From Symsagittifera roscoffensis (taxonomy: Eukaryota > Xenacoelomorpha > Acoela > Convolutidae): DNA of 64,000 nucleotides. The notes beneath the pieces are model-generated. The model was given only the letters and a program-made list of their open reading frames with translations. It made no database searches and was not told where the DNA came from. Positions 38,226 through 48,554 of the stretch are shown here, one piece after another (within the stretch, counting starts at the first letter, position 1; the number at the start of each line of letters is the position of its first letter). The position numbers and the translations under genes are program-made. The stretch spans positions 64,076,973 to 64,140,972 of the forward strand of contig NC_087065.1 of the NCBI RefSeq assembly GCF_963678635.1, given 5' to 3'.

Positions 38226-38635
38226 TGGAACCTGATCTAAACTACATTTTATGATTGGATAATTTAGATATTTTACCAATGTAAAGTATTTAATATTAAC
38301 CAATCATGATCCATCTAACTAACAACCCACTTATTTGTAAGTGCTGAAGTTACTTGTAATTTCAGCACCAGAGAGATTTGAATTTAACTTAGAAATTAGT
38401 TGGACTCTCCCGAGCACTTCAGCAGCCGCAATAAACCAGTATACCCTAGATCTATTGAGCCTAGCAGAGACTAGTTAAACAACCTGAGACTAGATAGTAT
38501 AAGAGTAAGATTAGGATCGGTATTAGACTAAGAAGTTGCACGAATCTATCCGGCCGAAAATAAGATAGCGTGACGAGCAGACGGTGTACCCTATCCGAAA
38601 TTACTCTATGAGTTAACCAACTCGGTCCTAACTCA
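38226..38635 (+). repeat. 5' LTR (410 bp)
   Basis: TGGAACC...CTAACTCA, identical to the 3' LTR except for one substitution (CAGCAGCCGC here, CAGCAACCGC there). Holds several CCAAT/ATTGG boxes in its first 85 bp, a weak TATA-like stretch (GTATTTAATATTAA, 38286-38299) and a poly(A) signal AATAAA at 38430-38435. The block 38535-38560 is perfectly kept in the relict LTR. Confidence 0.97.
38341..38368 (+). promoter_or_regulatory. LTR hairpin, conserved in the relict
   Basis: GTGCTGAA (38341-38348) pairs with TTCAGCAC (38361-38368), and the middle (GTTAC/GTAAT) continues the pairing. In the relict LTR the same place holds GGCTGAAAT / ATTTCAGCC (15972-15980 with 15989-15997): changed bases but kept complementarity. 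Confidence 0.7.
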
Positions 38636-38637
38636 TC

Positions 38638-38647
38638 TGGTGCGACC
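38638..38647 (+). promoter_or_regulatory. Probable primer-binding site
   Basis: TGGTGCGACC begins two bases after the LTR; TGG is the complement of a tRNA CCA end. TGCGACC is preserved in the relict. I could not match it to a specific tRNA. TCGAAC at 38655-38660 is one base from where the complement of a T-loop would fall. Confidence 0.6.
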
Positions 38648-39888
38648 ATAAGTCTCGAACAAGACCTTAATAGCTTAGAATTAACCAAAATAGATTAGAA
38701 ATTAGACAAAAACATTTACAAAATGTTATACGACAATAATTTAATCGAAATGTCTCTACGACTCAATAGATCAGAGCCAATATTCCGAACCATAACAGAA
38801 CTACCCGGAATTGGAAGAAGACCTCGAACCAGAGACGACATACGACAAAGTAGAAACTTACCATATAGTTATATGATAGTTCGGCAAAAGCCAACACAAA
38901 CTTTTGTATTTAGAATACTACTGGCAATGAATTTAGATTTTCATTTGCAAACATAAAACCTTGAAGTTAATCTTCAAAATCATTTCAGGCGCTAAACAAA
39001 ATTATTAGTATACAATAACGATTGATAAAAAGATCTAAGATCGTTTTCCTAAAACTCTGCAGTAATATACAAAACATGTTTGAAAAATATTTATTGAAAA
39101 ATCAAAATAAAAATTAGTAGCATGACAATAAATGGTTAGTAATCATAAATCATCCTGTTGTTCCAGCTCCATCATCTAAAACATAACAGCAATCATAAAC
39201 CCACTAACATCATCAAAACACTAAATCTTTCCTTTACACACATTTAAAATTTTATTAAAACTTAAATTCACTTAATTTTAAAACCAGATCATCAAGGCTT
39301 ATCCTTGGATCTTAAATCATTTTCTACTTAATTAAATTTCAAATTTGATCATCAAGGCTTATCCTTGGATCAAACAGAACAACTTTGTTCTCCCCCACCC
39401 ACTTAATTAGTGTCTAACGACCTCAAACGTCGATTCACTACCCAACCCTTTCTAAAGACCTAAGACTAATAGAAATTTTTAAACAAAACTAATCATTCAA
39501 ATTAGGATAAATAGTGAAGAACTTCGGTTATTCATCCTTCACTTGACCCCCCCTCTTACCAGACCCAGGATAAATCTTAGACTTAGTAAGTTTAAAATAG
39601 TATCTAACGAACTACTCGCGTTCTAATTATACCTGAACCTTGTGGATCGATTTACTATTCTCCAACCCTTGAACACAATCACTACCCCTAAGTAAGATTA
39701 AGTAAGTTAACACCTTAACTTATACTAGCCACGAGAAAGTAAAAAATCATTCTTCGGAATCGATATACTTTTCTCTCCAACCCTGAACAAACAGACCCAG
39801 GTTAAGCTAACCAAAAAATCGTAAGAACTAACAGTTTAAGAAAATAGAAACCATTTAACAACCTTTTGCATCCGTCATCCTAAACCTT
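38648..39888 (+). promoter_or_regulatory. Untranslated leader with structured repeats
   Basis: About 1.2 kb between primer site and first long frame. An identical 25-nt hairpin sequence (CAAGG-loop-CCTTG bounded by GATC on both sides) occurs at 39287-39311 and 39347-39371. A motif TCGAT(T/A)(C/T)ACT...CCAACCC occurs at 39430-39448, 39647-39668 and 39760-39783. All have counterparts in the relict leader. GTAAGT at 39586-39591 is a candidate splice donor (GTAAGA in the relict at about 17274). A 77-codon frame (38723-38956) has no relict counterpart and is not called. These may be packaging, dimerisation or splicing signals. Confidence 0.7.
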
Positions 39889-40356
39889 ATGTCATTTAAA
39901 AACCTAGGAAATAAACAAACAATCGTTTTACACAATTGTGAAATAGATAACAAAAAATACGACCTTGTAATCACACCTCATACACAAACAGTTGGATACA
40001 TTCGAACAAAACGACAAACACTAAAAAGAAAAATAATAACGAAAGAAAGACAAATAACACGAAAAAGATTTTCAAAAAATCGAAACGCATTTTCAGAATC
40101 AGAAACCAACAGTTTAGACGAACTTTACAAACTAAAAGAATCAATAGATAAAAATTGCCCACTTCACGATCAATTATATTTTTCTGACTCAGAAACAACT
40201 TCAAATTCATCAAAAAGAGGAAAAAGAAGAATAAAAAAGCAGTATAAACACAAACCAGTACATTTATACAATTGGAATCAACCAATTCGACACATTAATA
40301 ATTACATATTAACAGTCATCGAACGAAAAAATGAGCTCAACGCACACCCCAGGTGA
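39889..40356 (+). CDS. Small basic protein upstream of gag
   Basis: 155 residues, not recognised. Residues about 40-65 are dense in Arg and Lys (RTKRQTLKRKIITKERQITR), an acidic/Ser stretch follows (FSESETNSLDE, SDSETTSNSS), then a second basic cluster (KRGKRRIKKQYKHK). Such clusters fit nuclear localisation or RNA binding, so a regulatory role like retroviral Rev or Tat is conceivable, but nothing beyond composition supports it. First long frame after the LTR. It overlaps the next frame by 26 nt in a different register (next frame is +1). Confidence 0.6.
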   Translation: MSFKNLGNKQTIVLHNCEIDNKKYDLVITPHTQTVGYIRTKRQTLKRKIITKERQITRKRFSKNRNAFSESETNSLDELYKLKESIDKNCPLHDQLYFSDSETTSNSSKRGKRRIKKQYKHKPVHLYNWNQPIRHINNYILTVIERKNELNAHPR

Positions 40357-42160
40357 CGAAACCCCAGATGATGATGAAATCTTTCCTTTTATAGTAGATG
40401 CAACCACTGATAGAGGACAGCATATATTTTGCAAAAATTTACTATTAAATTTATTTGAACCCGGAATTAGTCCATGTAAAACAGAGTTCCCAGATGTAAA
40501 AATCAAAAGACAAATCATAGACCACTACTTAAAAGATATATGCAACATAACGCAACAGTATGGAATCTACTCCATAGAATTCACCTCACCAAACCATAAT
40601 AATAGAAAATATACAATTCAAACAGACGATCTTGATTTAGAATTCTCAAAAGTTTTTTCAGAATATATAAAAAGCATCCAATATCATAACTCACAAAGAG
40701 CAAACTCCATATTCACCAATGAAGTTTTCGCAATAATATATAGTTATATTTCGATATTAGAAAACGAAATCCCAATAACAAATGTCTCACCGACAGAAAC
40801 ATCTAAACATTTGAAAGTACGACATGAAATCACACTACTCTCTAGTTATTTAAACATCATTAAAGAAAATTTCACGAAAGACGACGTTTCACAACATACA
40901 AAACACGATCTACAAAAAATTTTGGCATGGTTCATAATAGATTATTTCACACACAATATTGATTTAATTGCACAAGCAAGAAAAAATTTTAGACCCCAAA
41001 ACTCGAACGATGATACCGCTATCACAGAACAATCAGATTATGTTTGGGACCCCGAATGGTCTCATCCCGCATTTATAAGCTTCCCACAATCAATCTCAAG
41101 TCAAGCAATAAGTACGATATCTTACATAAGAGATTATGTAAAAATAATACCATTCACCATTGATGCAACACCATTAAACTATAATACATTTTTGCCCGAT
41201 ACACAAAATAATAGTTTAAACTCTACAGTCATACACAACGAAAACCTCAATGGAACTAGGAATCTTACTCAACAAGATATCCAGACACCATCACACTTCA
41301 TAAATGAAGAAATTGTACACACAACAACTACACAACAAAGTATTTCACCAATACGCCCAAATTTAACAACACCAAGAAATACAAATCCTTCACAAACACA
41401 GGTAACCTTACAATCAACCGTTAAACCTTCGGTTGCCCCTAAATATTCACATATGGATTACCAAACATACAGACCTATGACAATACCATCAAAAACACGC
41501 AAAACATTCACTAGAAACAACTTTACAGACCATAATTATAATTATACACATCCATCAAAAACATATAATCAACCACAAAGAAATTTTAACCAATATACAA
41601 GATCTCGAAATTGGGATAACCCAATGACCCAACCTAATTCAATAAATTTCCAAACAAATCCTCCACAGGATCACAGTGAAAATTACCCATTTTTTCAGCA
41701 AAATAAAAATAAAAAACAAACATCTTATCAAATGGATTATTTATCCTCAGATGATGATTTCTTACAACCAGATATATTTGCACCAAATACTCAAGAATAT
41801 CGTAGACAAGGAATACAGAGAACACGTACAAATCATAGAAATTTTTCTCCACAACCAATAGATGCACAACATCAACAACCAATTCAACAACAAAATCTAA
41901 TTAATACACAATCTTTTCAACCAATTCAACAACAAAATCCAATGACTGCACACTCGTATCAAGCATCAAAAATGCAAAATGAAATACCACTCCCATATTA
42001 TCTCCAACAACATGAAATAACAAGAAACCAACTTTCAAATTTTTCTCAAATGCCAAATGCAGCAGAATCATTACAAATGACAATGAATCCATTACATTAT
42101 GGGTGGATCATCAATAACATCAAACAAACCTTTAATGGTTTTCACAGGAACAGACCCTGA
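40331..42160 (+). CDS. 609-residue protein upstream of gag, unknown
   Basis: Residues 1-230 look folded (mixed hydrophobic and charged, with YVWDPEWSHPAFISFP near 235-250). From about 290 on it is rich in Gln, Asn, Pro and Thr, with a repeated QPIQQQN motif at about 515-540. No zinc knuckle, protease or membrane helix. It precedes a complete Gag, so it is not Gag itself. Plant Ogre elements also have an extra frame before gag (known), but I see no sequence reason to equate them. It ends 62 nt inside the Gag-Pol frame, which is +1 relative to it. Could be a structural partner of Gag or an RNA-binding protein; undetermined. Confidence 0.8.
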   Translation: MSSTHTPGDETPDDDEIFPFIVDATTDRGQHIFCKNLLLNLFEPGISPCKTEFPDVKIKRQIIDHYLKDICNITQQYGIYSIEFTSPNHNNRKYTIQTDDLDLEFSKVFSEYIKSIQYHNSQRANSIFTNEVFAIIYSYISILENEIPITNVSPTETSKHLKVRHEITLLSSYLNIIKENFTKDDVSQHTKHDLQKILAWFIIDYFTHNIDLIAQARKNFRPQNSNDDTAITEQSDYVWDPEWSHPAFISFPQSISSQAISTISYIRDYVKIIPFTIDATPLNYNTFLPDTQNNSLNSTVIHNENLNGTRNLTQQDIQTPSHFINEEIVHTTTTQQSISPIRPNLTTPRNTNPSQTQVTLQSTVKPSVAPKYSHMDYQTYRPMTIPSKTRKTFTRNNFTDHNYNYTHPSKTYNQPQRNFNQYTRSRNWDNPMTQPNSINFQTNPPQDHSENYPFFQQNKNKKQTSYQMDYLSSDDDFLQPDIFAPNTQEYRRQGIQRTRTNHRNFSPQPIDAQHQQPIQQQNLINTQSFQPIQQQNPMTAHSYQASKMQNEIPLPYYLQQHEITRNQLSNFSQMPNAAESLQMTMNPLHYGWIINNIKQTFNGFHRNRP

Positions 42161-45100
42161 ATACTCTGTAGAAGATTATTTAAATGCAGTAACAGCAAAC
42201 CTGATTTTAAATATTGGACCTGAACCAATTAATACGCCACTACATCAAAATTGGATACATCGACGCACAGCGTTAATACAAACAACCTTAGATGGCGCAG
42301 CCCAAAAATGGTTTTCAGTACTACCTCTAGAAATAAAATCAAACTGGAAAAGGTTTACACAAGAATTTTCAAAAATGTTTGACTCCGAAAGAAACAAACA
42401 ACAACAAAGAGTTTTATGTAATGAAATTCGCAGATTACCAAACGAAACCATCAAGCAAATAGCAGTACGAATCGAAACACTAGTTCGAAAAGCATATTCA
42501 TTAAATACACATGACTATAAAAACACAAAGATGACAGAAATCTTAATGATGACCTTAACACCACAATTAAGGAAAATAGCAATAAAAAAGAGAGCATCCC
42601 ATCCTTCTTCAATTCGAGAACCCGATTTAGATTTTCGAAAACTAGTAGACAAATTAGAACAAGCAGAAATCACGATGAAACTAGAAGAAACGGAAAATCT
42701 GAAATTACAATACGTTAATAGAATTGAAACGACTCCCACTAATATTAATAATATACAGGAATCAGAGACAGACCTCGTTGAAAAAATCACTGAAATACTC
42801 AATATTTACGAAAAGAACCCAAACTTTAAAGGCAAACCATCTTTCAAAAAATGGTGTAATTATTGCCGACGATACGGACATAGTATTTCCGAATGTAGAC
42901 AAAAACAGCAAGACAATCAAAATAAACCTCAAAAATATAAAGAACCAAATAAATCATTCTATCAATACATGAAAAAAGATCAAAATCTACCGAACAAAAC
43001 AGTCCACAGCAACAACAGTTCAGGAAAACCACTCCCGAACAATACAAATTATACAAGAAATCAATCACCATATAACTCAAGTTATAGAGGAAGATCGCCA
43101 GAACGAAGAAATACACAAAATTCATCACAAAATCACTACAATAGACCAAATAGTAGAAGTAACTACTCCAGATCAAATTCAAATACACAACGATTTGTTT
43201 CTAGATCTAATTCCCAATCAAGAAATAACTACTATCCAAACAACCAATCACGAAATTCATCATACAATAGGAATAGAAACTACTCCTATAATCGAAATAG
43301 AAGTTATTCAAACAACCGAAACCAGAATTACCCGAACAATCAATCAAGGAATAACTCATATAATAGATCGAACTATAACAGACCAAACAATAATTACCAA
43401 AACAGATCGCGAAATAATTCACAAAATCGACACTCAAGTTATAATAATCGTTATAGAAATTATTCCCAATCACCACACCGGAATAATAATAACTATAATA
43501 ATTCTAACAATCGCCACAGAAGTAGTACACCTAAACATCAAAGACAAATCAATCAAGTACAATCTAATCCAGAAACAACATCAGACCCTCCAGTTATTGA
43601 TGACACAGTAACTGATACGTTACAACTCAATCAAATAAACTGTACATCATCAGATTCAGAAAGTGATACAGAAAACACTCTTTCTATCAATATGATAAAA
43701 GTCGAAAATGACTATGAATCTGTCATATATGAACAACTTTTTTCATCACACATATATGAAAATCAATCAGAATTTCTTCAAAATTATTACACTACACCCA
43801 TAAATTCCACACCAACGACGCAAGAAACAAATGAGATTAACACTACAAATCAAACCAATAAAAATATCAAAACAAAATGCTTGAATACAAACCACATTTA
43901 TCAAAATATACAAAAAGAACAACCCAAAGAAAAAATTTGGACAATACCATTTCTCTTAGAAAGCCCAAGAAATAAAGAATTTCAACCACCAGACCTTGAA
44001 ATAGATTTTTTAATTGATTCAGGAGCAGAATCAAACATAATAAACATCCCCACATGGAATGAAATAAAAACTTTACACCCAAAGCTAACACCTCTTGAAA
44101 CCTCCAGTAAGTTAGCAACAGCACAAGGATCAACATTGATAAACTACGGAAAAATCCAATTATTTCTCCTCCCCACCAGAACAATGGAACAAAGCAAAAT
44201 TTTATATAAGCCATTTAAACAAATATTCCATATCACTGACATTAAATATAATATCATTGGAATACCATTTATTTCGAAGTATATACCAACAATTAACATA
44301 CTAAATAGTAAAATATTAATCAAAGATAAATATACAAAAACAAAAGAAACATCCTTAACATTTTTTCAAAGATTAAATAAACAACCACCATTCTTTTCAA
44401 AATTCTACCCGATATTTAACCAACAAAGAAAACACCTAAAACCACTATCAGGAAATATCTATAATTTTTCAATCAAACAAGTTCACCAATATGATAAAGA
44501 ACAAAACAAACAAAAATTTTATATGTCAGAATTTGAATTCAAACCTATTCACAAATTTTTCAAAATCACAATCTCATCCATAAAATATTTGAAAAATTCA
44601 AATTCAGATATCATTTCCTTACATGTCTATAACAACACACCTTACCAAGTAACATTACCTTTAGGACTTTTAGGATATTGTGAAACCAACGCTACAATAT
44701 CACCAATACACGAAAAAGCCTATCGCGTAAATAATATACTCCAATTACTAGATATTTGCCAATCTACAATTCTTAATGAAGAATTATCTATAAATAATAT
44801 AATAAGTAACGAAAACAGAAATACGGATTATTTCACAAAAACTCCATATTTCAAACCTACATTCAACATAAGTACCTACACAGAGGACCAACAAAAATTT
44901 TTAACAATGTTTAATTTCCAACATTCACAAATAACACAAGACGAATTCGAAAAGTTAGCCAAACAGCTAATAAAATATTCATCAGTCTATGCAACATCAA
45001 AATTCGATGTTGGCAAAATCAGTTCATCACTACATCTCCCGTTAAAACCAGACGCAGTTTTCAAAAAACAGAGAGCAAGTAAAGTACCAATTCACTTACA

Positions 45101-48100
45101 TGATAAAGTGAACAGATTACTCGATATTTTAGAACAATACAACATTATATCACCAGTTAATAAAGAAGAACAACCAAAAGGTAACACATTTATCAACCCC
45201 GTTATCATTCTAGCTAAAGGAGAATCATTAAAAATCGTTCTCGACGCTAGATACCTAAATTCACTTATAGATGAATCAAAATGTAATTGGCCCATTGAAC
45301 CAATACAAGTTATTTTAACAAAAATAAACGGCAAATACTTTACAACCGCCGATATGAATAGTGCATACAATCAAATGCCACTAGATGAACAATCACGACG
45401 TTTAACACAATTTGTTATCGGAAACCAACAATATGAATTCAACCGCTTATTCTATGGAATATCCATAGGACCAGCAGCATTTTCAGCTTTTATGAGCAAA
45501 ATTTTTAGACCACTAATACTCAAGAAAAACGCAATCACCTATTTAGACGATGTTTTTATGCAATCACAAACAAAAGACGAGATGTTCAATGTTTTAGAAA
45601 AATATCACCAAATACTTCAGAACGAAAATCTGAAGGCCGCCCCCGATAAATCACATTTCTTTTTGACAAAAGTTAAATTCTTAGGACATAATATAGAAAG
45701 AAAAACAATCACTCCATTGAAATCACGCATTGACGCTATTCAAAAACTTCAACCACCAACAAATAAAAAGAAAATCCAAGAATTTCTTGGAATGTTAAAC
45801 TTTTTAAGTAAATATGTTTATAAAATGCAATTATATCTACGACCATTTTATAACATCCTTAGACAACAAAATAATTTTGAATGGAACACAGAACATCAAA
45901 CACGATTTGAAGAAATAAAGAAACTTTTAACTGAACAAATTTCAAACACAATTCCAGATTCAAATCAACCATTTTATGCAATGTGCGATGCTTCGAACTT
46001 TGGCATCGGTGCAGCACTATTACAATCACATAATGGTACAAATAAAATGAACCTCATATCAGCAAATTCTCGATTATTCACTCAAGCAGAACTACGACTC
46101 TCAACTCTAATGAGAGAATGTACAGCCATAATATATACACTGACAGAATATGAATTTCTGATACTTGGATCAAAACATCCAACAGTTCTATTCACAGACC
46201 ATAAACCAATCATCTTTCTCTTTACACAAAAATCTAACCCAAACCACCGAGTTTACAGATTTCAACTAATTCTAATGAAATTTCCAAACTTACATATAGT
46301 TTGGACTGCAGGAAAAAATCTTGCATTACCAGACACCTTAAGTCGAAATACACCACCTGAATTACTTACACGAAAAACAACAGTTGAAATACCCAAAAAC
46401 ATAAAATTCTACCTTGCAGAAAACGAAACATCACCCCGATTGGAATGCAAATATGCAGTAAAAACTGATATTGAACAATCACAAATAAATAATTTACAAC
46501 ATTTCCCACTTTATTTAGATTGTCAAAATAATCATTATGAAGTTGATCTACTTGGAACATCAACTTTCAAACCAATCCCATATTCTCAATGGATAAAAAA
46601 TAACACCCAACAAAAACGAACAAAACAACACCCGCCTAAAAAAGACCATTTTCCACTAATTGAAAAAGAAGATTTAACTGATAAAATAAATTTATCAGGA
46701 CCACAAACAAATGATTCAAAATACACAATAAATCAAGTTTTTGACCTTCACGACCCACTTGATACAATACCCTTATCTAAATTCGAAATTGAAAACATTT
46801 TTCTCTCCCCAACAGAAATAATTACAATTTCAACACTGAAACAATATCAAAACCTTGACCCAGTAATTCGACAACTGAAATCATGGCACAAATATAAAAC
46901 TAAACCTATCAAAGCAGATTCAACCATTCTAGGAAACAAAACACTCCTCCGATACTTTCGCAAATTTAACAACACAACAATTAACGAAAATACAGACCTT
47001 TTAGAGTATAACCTGAATGAATCTACAGTTCCATGTCTCCCTTTAAGTATGATTCTTATGGCTTTTAATATTTCACATACACAAAATATTAAAGGACACT
47101 CTGGATCAGAGAAAACATATTCAAATTTTATACAAAACTTTTATTTTCCAAATGCACCAATTTGGATAAAAGTACTATGCAATGATTGTATAGTATGTCA
47201 ACTAAATAAACCTTACCCAAATCAAAAACAAATAGCACAAAAACAAGATTTTAAAGGACAAAGTTTGTACTTTAATCATCGTATCTCATTTGATACCAAA
47301 GGACCAATTTCACCCTCATCCGAAGGAAACTCCTACATTATGGTAATTGTTGACGCATTTACACATTATGTAGCACTTAACCCAGTACCACATTGTAACG
47401 CTTATTACGCTTACACAACACTCTATGAACACTGGATAGCAAAATTCGGACTACCAGAAATTTTAGTTACAGACAACGGTACAGAATTCATAAATAATGA
47501 AATTATCACACTATATCATTTATATAACATTAAACACAAACCACGTACATCTCATGCACCTTGGACAAACGGCTTAGTCGAAGGTATGAACCGTTCATTA
47601 CAAGAATATCTTAGATGTATCATCAACGGAAATGATACAAAATATACCGAATGGTCAGCAGATGTAAAATTATTTCCCTTAGCATATAATTCACAAATTA
47701 CGACAACTTTAGGAATGTCACCATACGAAATGGTTTTTAACCAAAAGCCACGCAAACCAATAATGTTTACAGCAAATTCTCATAAAAACGCACAAGGTTA
47801 TTGTCAACCAAATAAAGACTCAATTTGTTATAACCTACCTTTACATACACACGATGAAGATCATTTTCATCACCCACAAATTCTTAAACTAGCCTCCAGT
47901 ACACACACCGAATGGATTCTAAATAGAGATAAAAAACACAATGAAATTTATCAAAAAATAACAAAAAAGTTATTACAAAGACAAAACATTAATGAACAAA
48001 TCAATTCACGTTTTACACCAGCCTCCGAATTAAAAATTGGAACATTTGTTTTAATACCTAATTTTAATACTCAAAAAGGAATTTCTAAAAAATTACAACC

Positions 48101-48554
48101 CCTTCGAAAAGGACCATACCAAATAATTGCAAAACCCACTGATGTCACATATAAAATTACCGACTCAAACAAAAAAGAAATCGTTCAACATCGAAACAAC
48201 CTATTACCTTATTACCCAAAAGAATACGCACTCCGCGAATTAACTCAATTATATTCTTTCACAGGATTAAAAATCATTCAAAATGAACCACATCTGAAAA
48301 ACACAGAACAAAATGATAAACCCACCGAAAATCAAAACACAAAACCAATCACCACCAAAAACAATACACAAAACCATAAAGAATCACCAAAACAAAGAAA
48401 AAATAGAAAAATGACCGAACAAATAATACCCCAAGAACAAATCGACAAATCAGAAAATAGAAAAACAACAAGACTCCGAAATCAACCACGTAAAAACTAT
48501 AAAATATTCATCCCCCAATCTAAAATTTTAAAGAAAGTGGAATTTCAAAAGTAA
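42099..48554 (+). CDS. gag-pol: Gag-Pol polyprotein, Ty3/Gypsy type
   Basis: 2151 residues in one frame. Capsid-like Gag at about 1-215 (AAQKWFSVLP...WKRFTQEFSKMF). CCHC zinc knuckle C253-C256-H261-C266, then an Asn/Ser/Arg-rich tract to about 500. Aspartic protease DSGA at D640. Reverse transcriptase with D1085 (ADMNSAYNQM) and YLDD (1148-1151). RNase H acidic residues D1297, E1340 and D1367. Integrase zinc finger H1660, H1667, C1697, C1700, catalytic D1732, D1792, E1828 (spacing of 35 between the last two), and a GPY module near 2006 (LRKGPYQII). No inactivating change is visible. Gag and Pol share one frame without a stop or shift, so their ratio must be set otherwise. The start ATG lies inside the preceding frame and gives MGGSS; Ile at position 6 weakens a myristoylation reading. 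Confidence 0.97.
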   Translation: MGGSSITSNKPLMVFTGTDPEYSVEDYLNAVTANLILNIGPEPINTPLHQNWIHRRTALIQTTLDGAAQKWFSVLPLEIKSNWKRFTQEFSKMFDSERNKQQQRVLCNEIRRLPNETIKQIAVRIETLVRKAYSLNTHDYKNTKMTEILMMTLTPQLRKIAIKKRASHPSSIREPDLDFRKLVDKLEQAEITMKLEETENLKLQYVNRIETTPTNINNIQESETDLVEKITEILNIYEKNPNFKGKPSFKKWCNYCRRYGHSISECRQKQQDNQNKPQKYKEPNKSFYQYMKKDQNLPNKTVHSNNSSGKPLPNNTNYTRNQSPYNSSYRGRSPERRNTQNSSQNHYNRPNSRSNYSRSNSNTQRFVSRSNSQSRNNYYPNNQSRNSSYNRNRNYSYNRNRSYSNNRNQNYPNNQSRNNSYNRSNYNRPNNNYQNRSRNNSQNRHSSYNNRYRNYSQSPHRNNNNYNNSNNRHRSSTPKHQRQINQVQSNPETTSDPPVIDDTVTDTLQLNQINCTSSDSESDTENTLSINMIKVENDYESVIYEQLFSSHIYENQSEFLQNYYTTPINSTPTTQETNEINTTNQTNKNIKTKCLNTNHIYQNIQKEQPKEKIWTIPFLLESPRNKEFQPPDLEIDFLIDSGAESNIINIPTWNEIKTLHPKLTPLETSSKLATAQGSTLINYGKIQLFLLPTRTMEQSKILYKPFKQIFHITDIKYNIIGIPFISKYIPTINILNSKILIKDKYTKTKETSLTFFQRLNKQPPFFSKFYPIFNQQRKHLKPLSGNIYNFSIKQVHQYDKEQNKQKFYMSEFEFKPIHKFFKITISSIKYLKNSNSDIISLHVYNNTPYQVTLPLGLLGYCETNATISPIHEKAYRVNNILQLLDICQSTILNEELSINNIISNENRNTDYFTKTPYFKPTFNISTYTEDQQKFLTMFNFQHSQITQDEFEKLAKQLIKYSSVYATSKFDVGKISSSLHLPLKPDAVFKKQRASKVPIHLHDKVNRLLDILEQYNIISPVNKEEQPKGNTFINPVIILAKGESLKIVLDARYLNSLIDESKCNWPIEPIQVILTKINGKYFTTADMNSAYNQMPLDEQSRRLTQFVIGNQQYEFNRLFYGISIGPAAFSAFMSKIFRPLILKKNAITYLDDVFMQSQTKDEMFNVLEKYHQILQNENLKAAPDKSHFFLTKVKFLGHNIERKTITPLKSRIDAIQKLQPPTNKKKIQEFLGMLNFLSKYVYKMQLYLRPFYNILRQQNNFEWNTEHQTRFEEIKKLLTEQISNTIPDSNQPFYAMCDASNFGIGAALLQSHNGTNKMNLISANSRLFTQAELRLSTLMRECTAIIYTLTEYEFLILGSKHPTVLFTDHKPIIFLFTQKSNPNHRVYRFQLILMKFPNLHIVWTAGKNLALPDTLSRNTPPELLTRKTTVEIPKNIKFYLAENETSPRLECKYAVKTDIEQSQINNLQHFPLYLDCQNNHYEVDLLGTSTFKPIPYSQWIKNNTQQKRTKQHPPKKDHFPLIEKEDLTDKINLSGPQTNDSKYTINQVFDLHDPLDTIPLSKFEIENIFLSPTEIITISTLKQYQNLDPVIRQLKSWHKYKTKPIKADSTILGNKTLLRYFRKFNNTTINENTDLLEYNLNESTVPCLPLSMILMAFNISHTQNIKGHSGSEKTYSNFIQNFYFPNAPIWIKVLCNDCIVCQLNKPYPNQKQIAQKQDFKGQSLYFNHRISFDTKGPISPSSEGNSYIMVIVDAFTHYVALNPVPHCNAYYAYTTLYEHWIAKFGLPEILVTDNGTEFINNEIITLYHLYNIKHKPRTSHAPWTNGLVEGMNRSLQEYLRCIINGNDTKYTEWSADVKLFPLAYNSQITTTLGMSPYEMVFNQKPRKPIMFTANSHKNAQGYCQPNKDSICYNLPLHTHDEDHFHHPQILKLASSTHTEWILNRDKKHNEIYQKITKKLLQRQNINEQINSRFTPASELKIGTFVLIPNFNTQKGISKKLQPLRKGPYQIIAKPTDVTYKITDSNKKEIVQHRNNLLPYYPKEYALRELTQLYSFTGLKIIQNEPHLKNTEQNDKPTENQNTKPITTKNNTQNHKESPKQRKNRKMTEQIIPQEQIDKSENRKTTRLRNQPRKNYKIFIPQSKILKKVEFQK

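Noticed and set aside
38723-38956. 77-codon frame in the retroelement leader
   Set aside because: No recognisable motif and no counterpart in the relict leader; could still serve as a short upstream exon.
39971-40285. Hydrophobic antisense frames across the element (several of 60-115 codons)
   Set aside because: They are complements of A-rich coding sequence, which reads as Phe/Leu/Val-rich on the other strand.
42099-42115. N-myristoylation signal on Gag (MGGSS)
   Set aside because: Residue 6 is Ile rather than the small residue of the usual consensus; noted only as weak.
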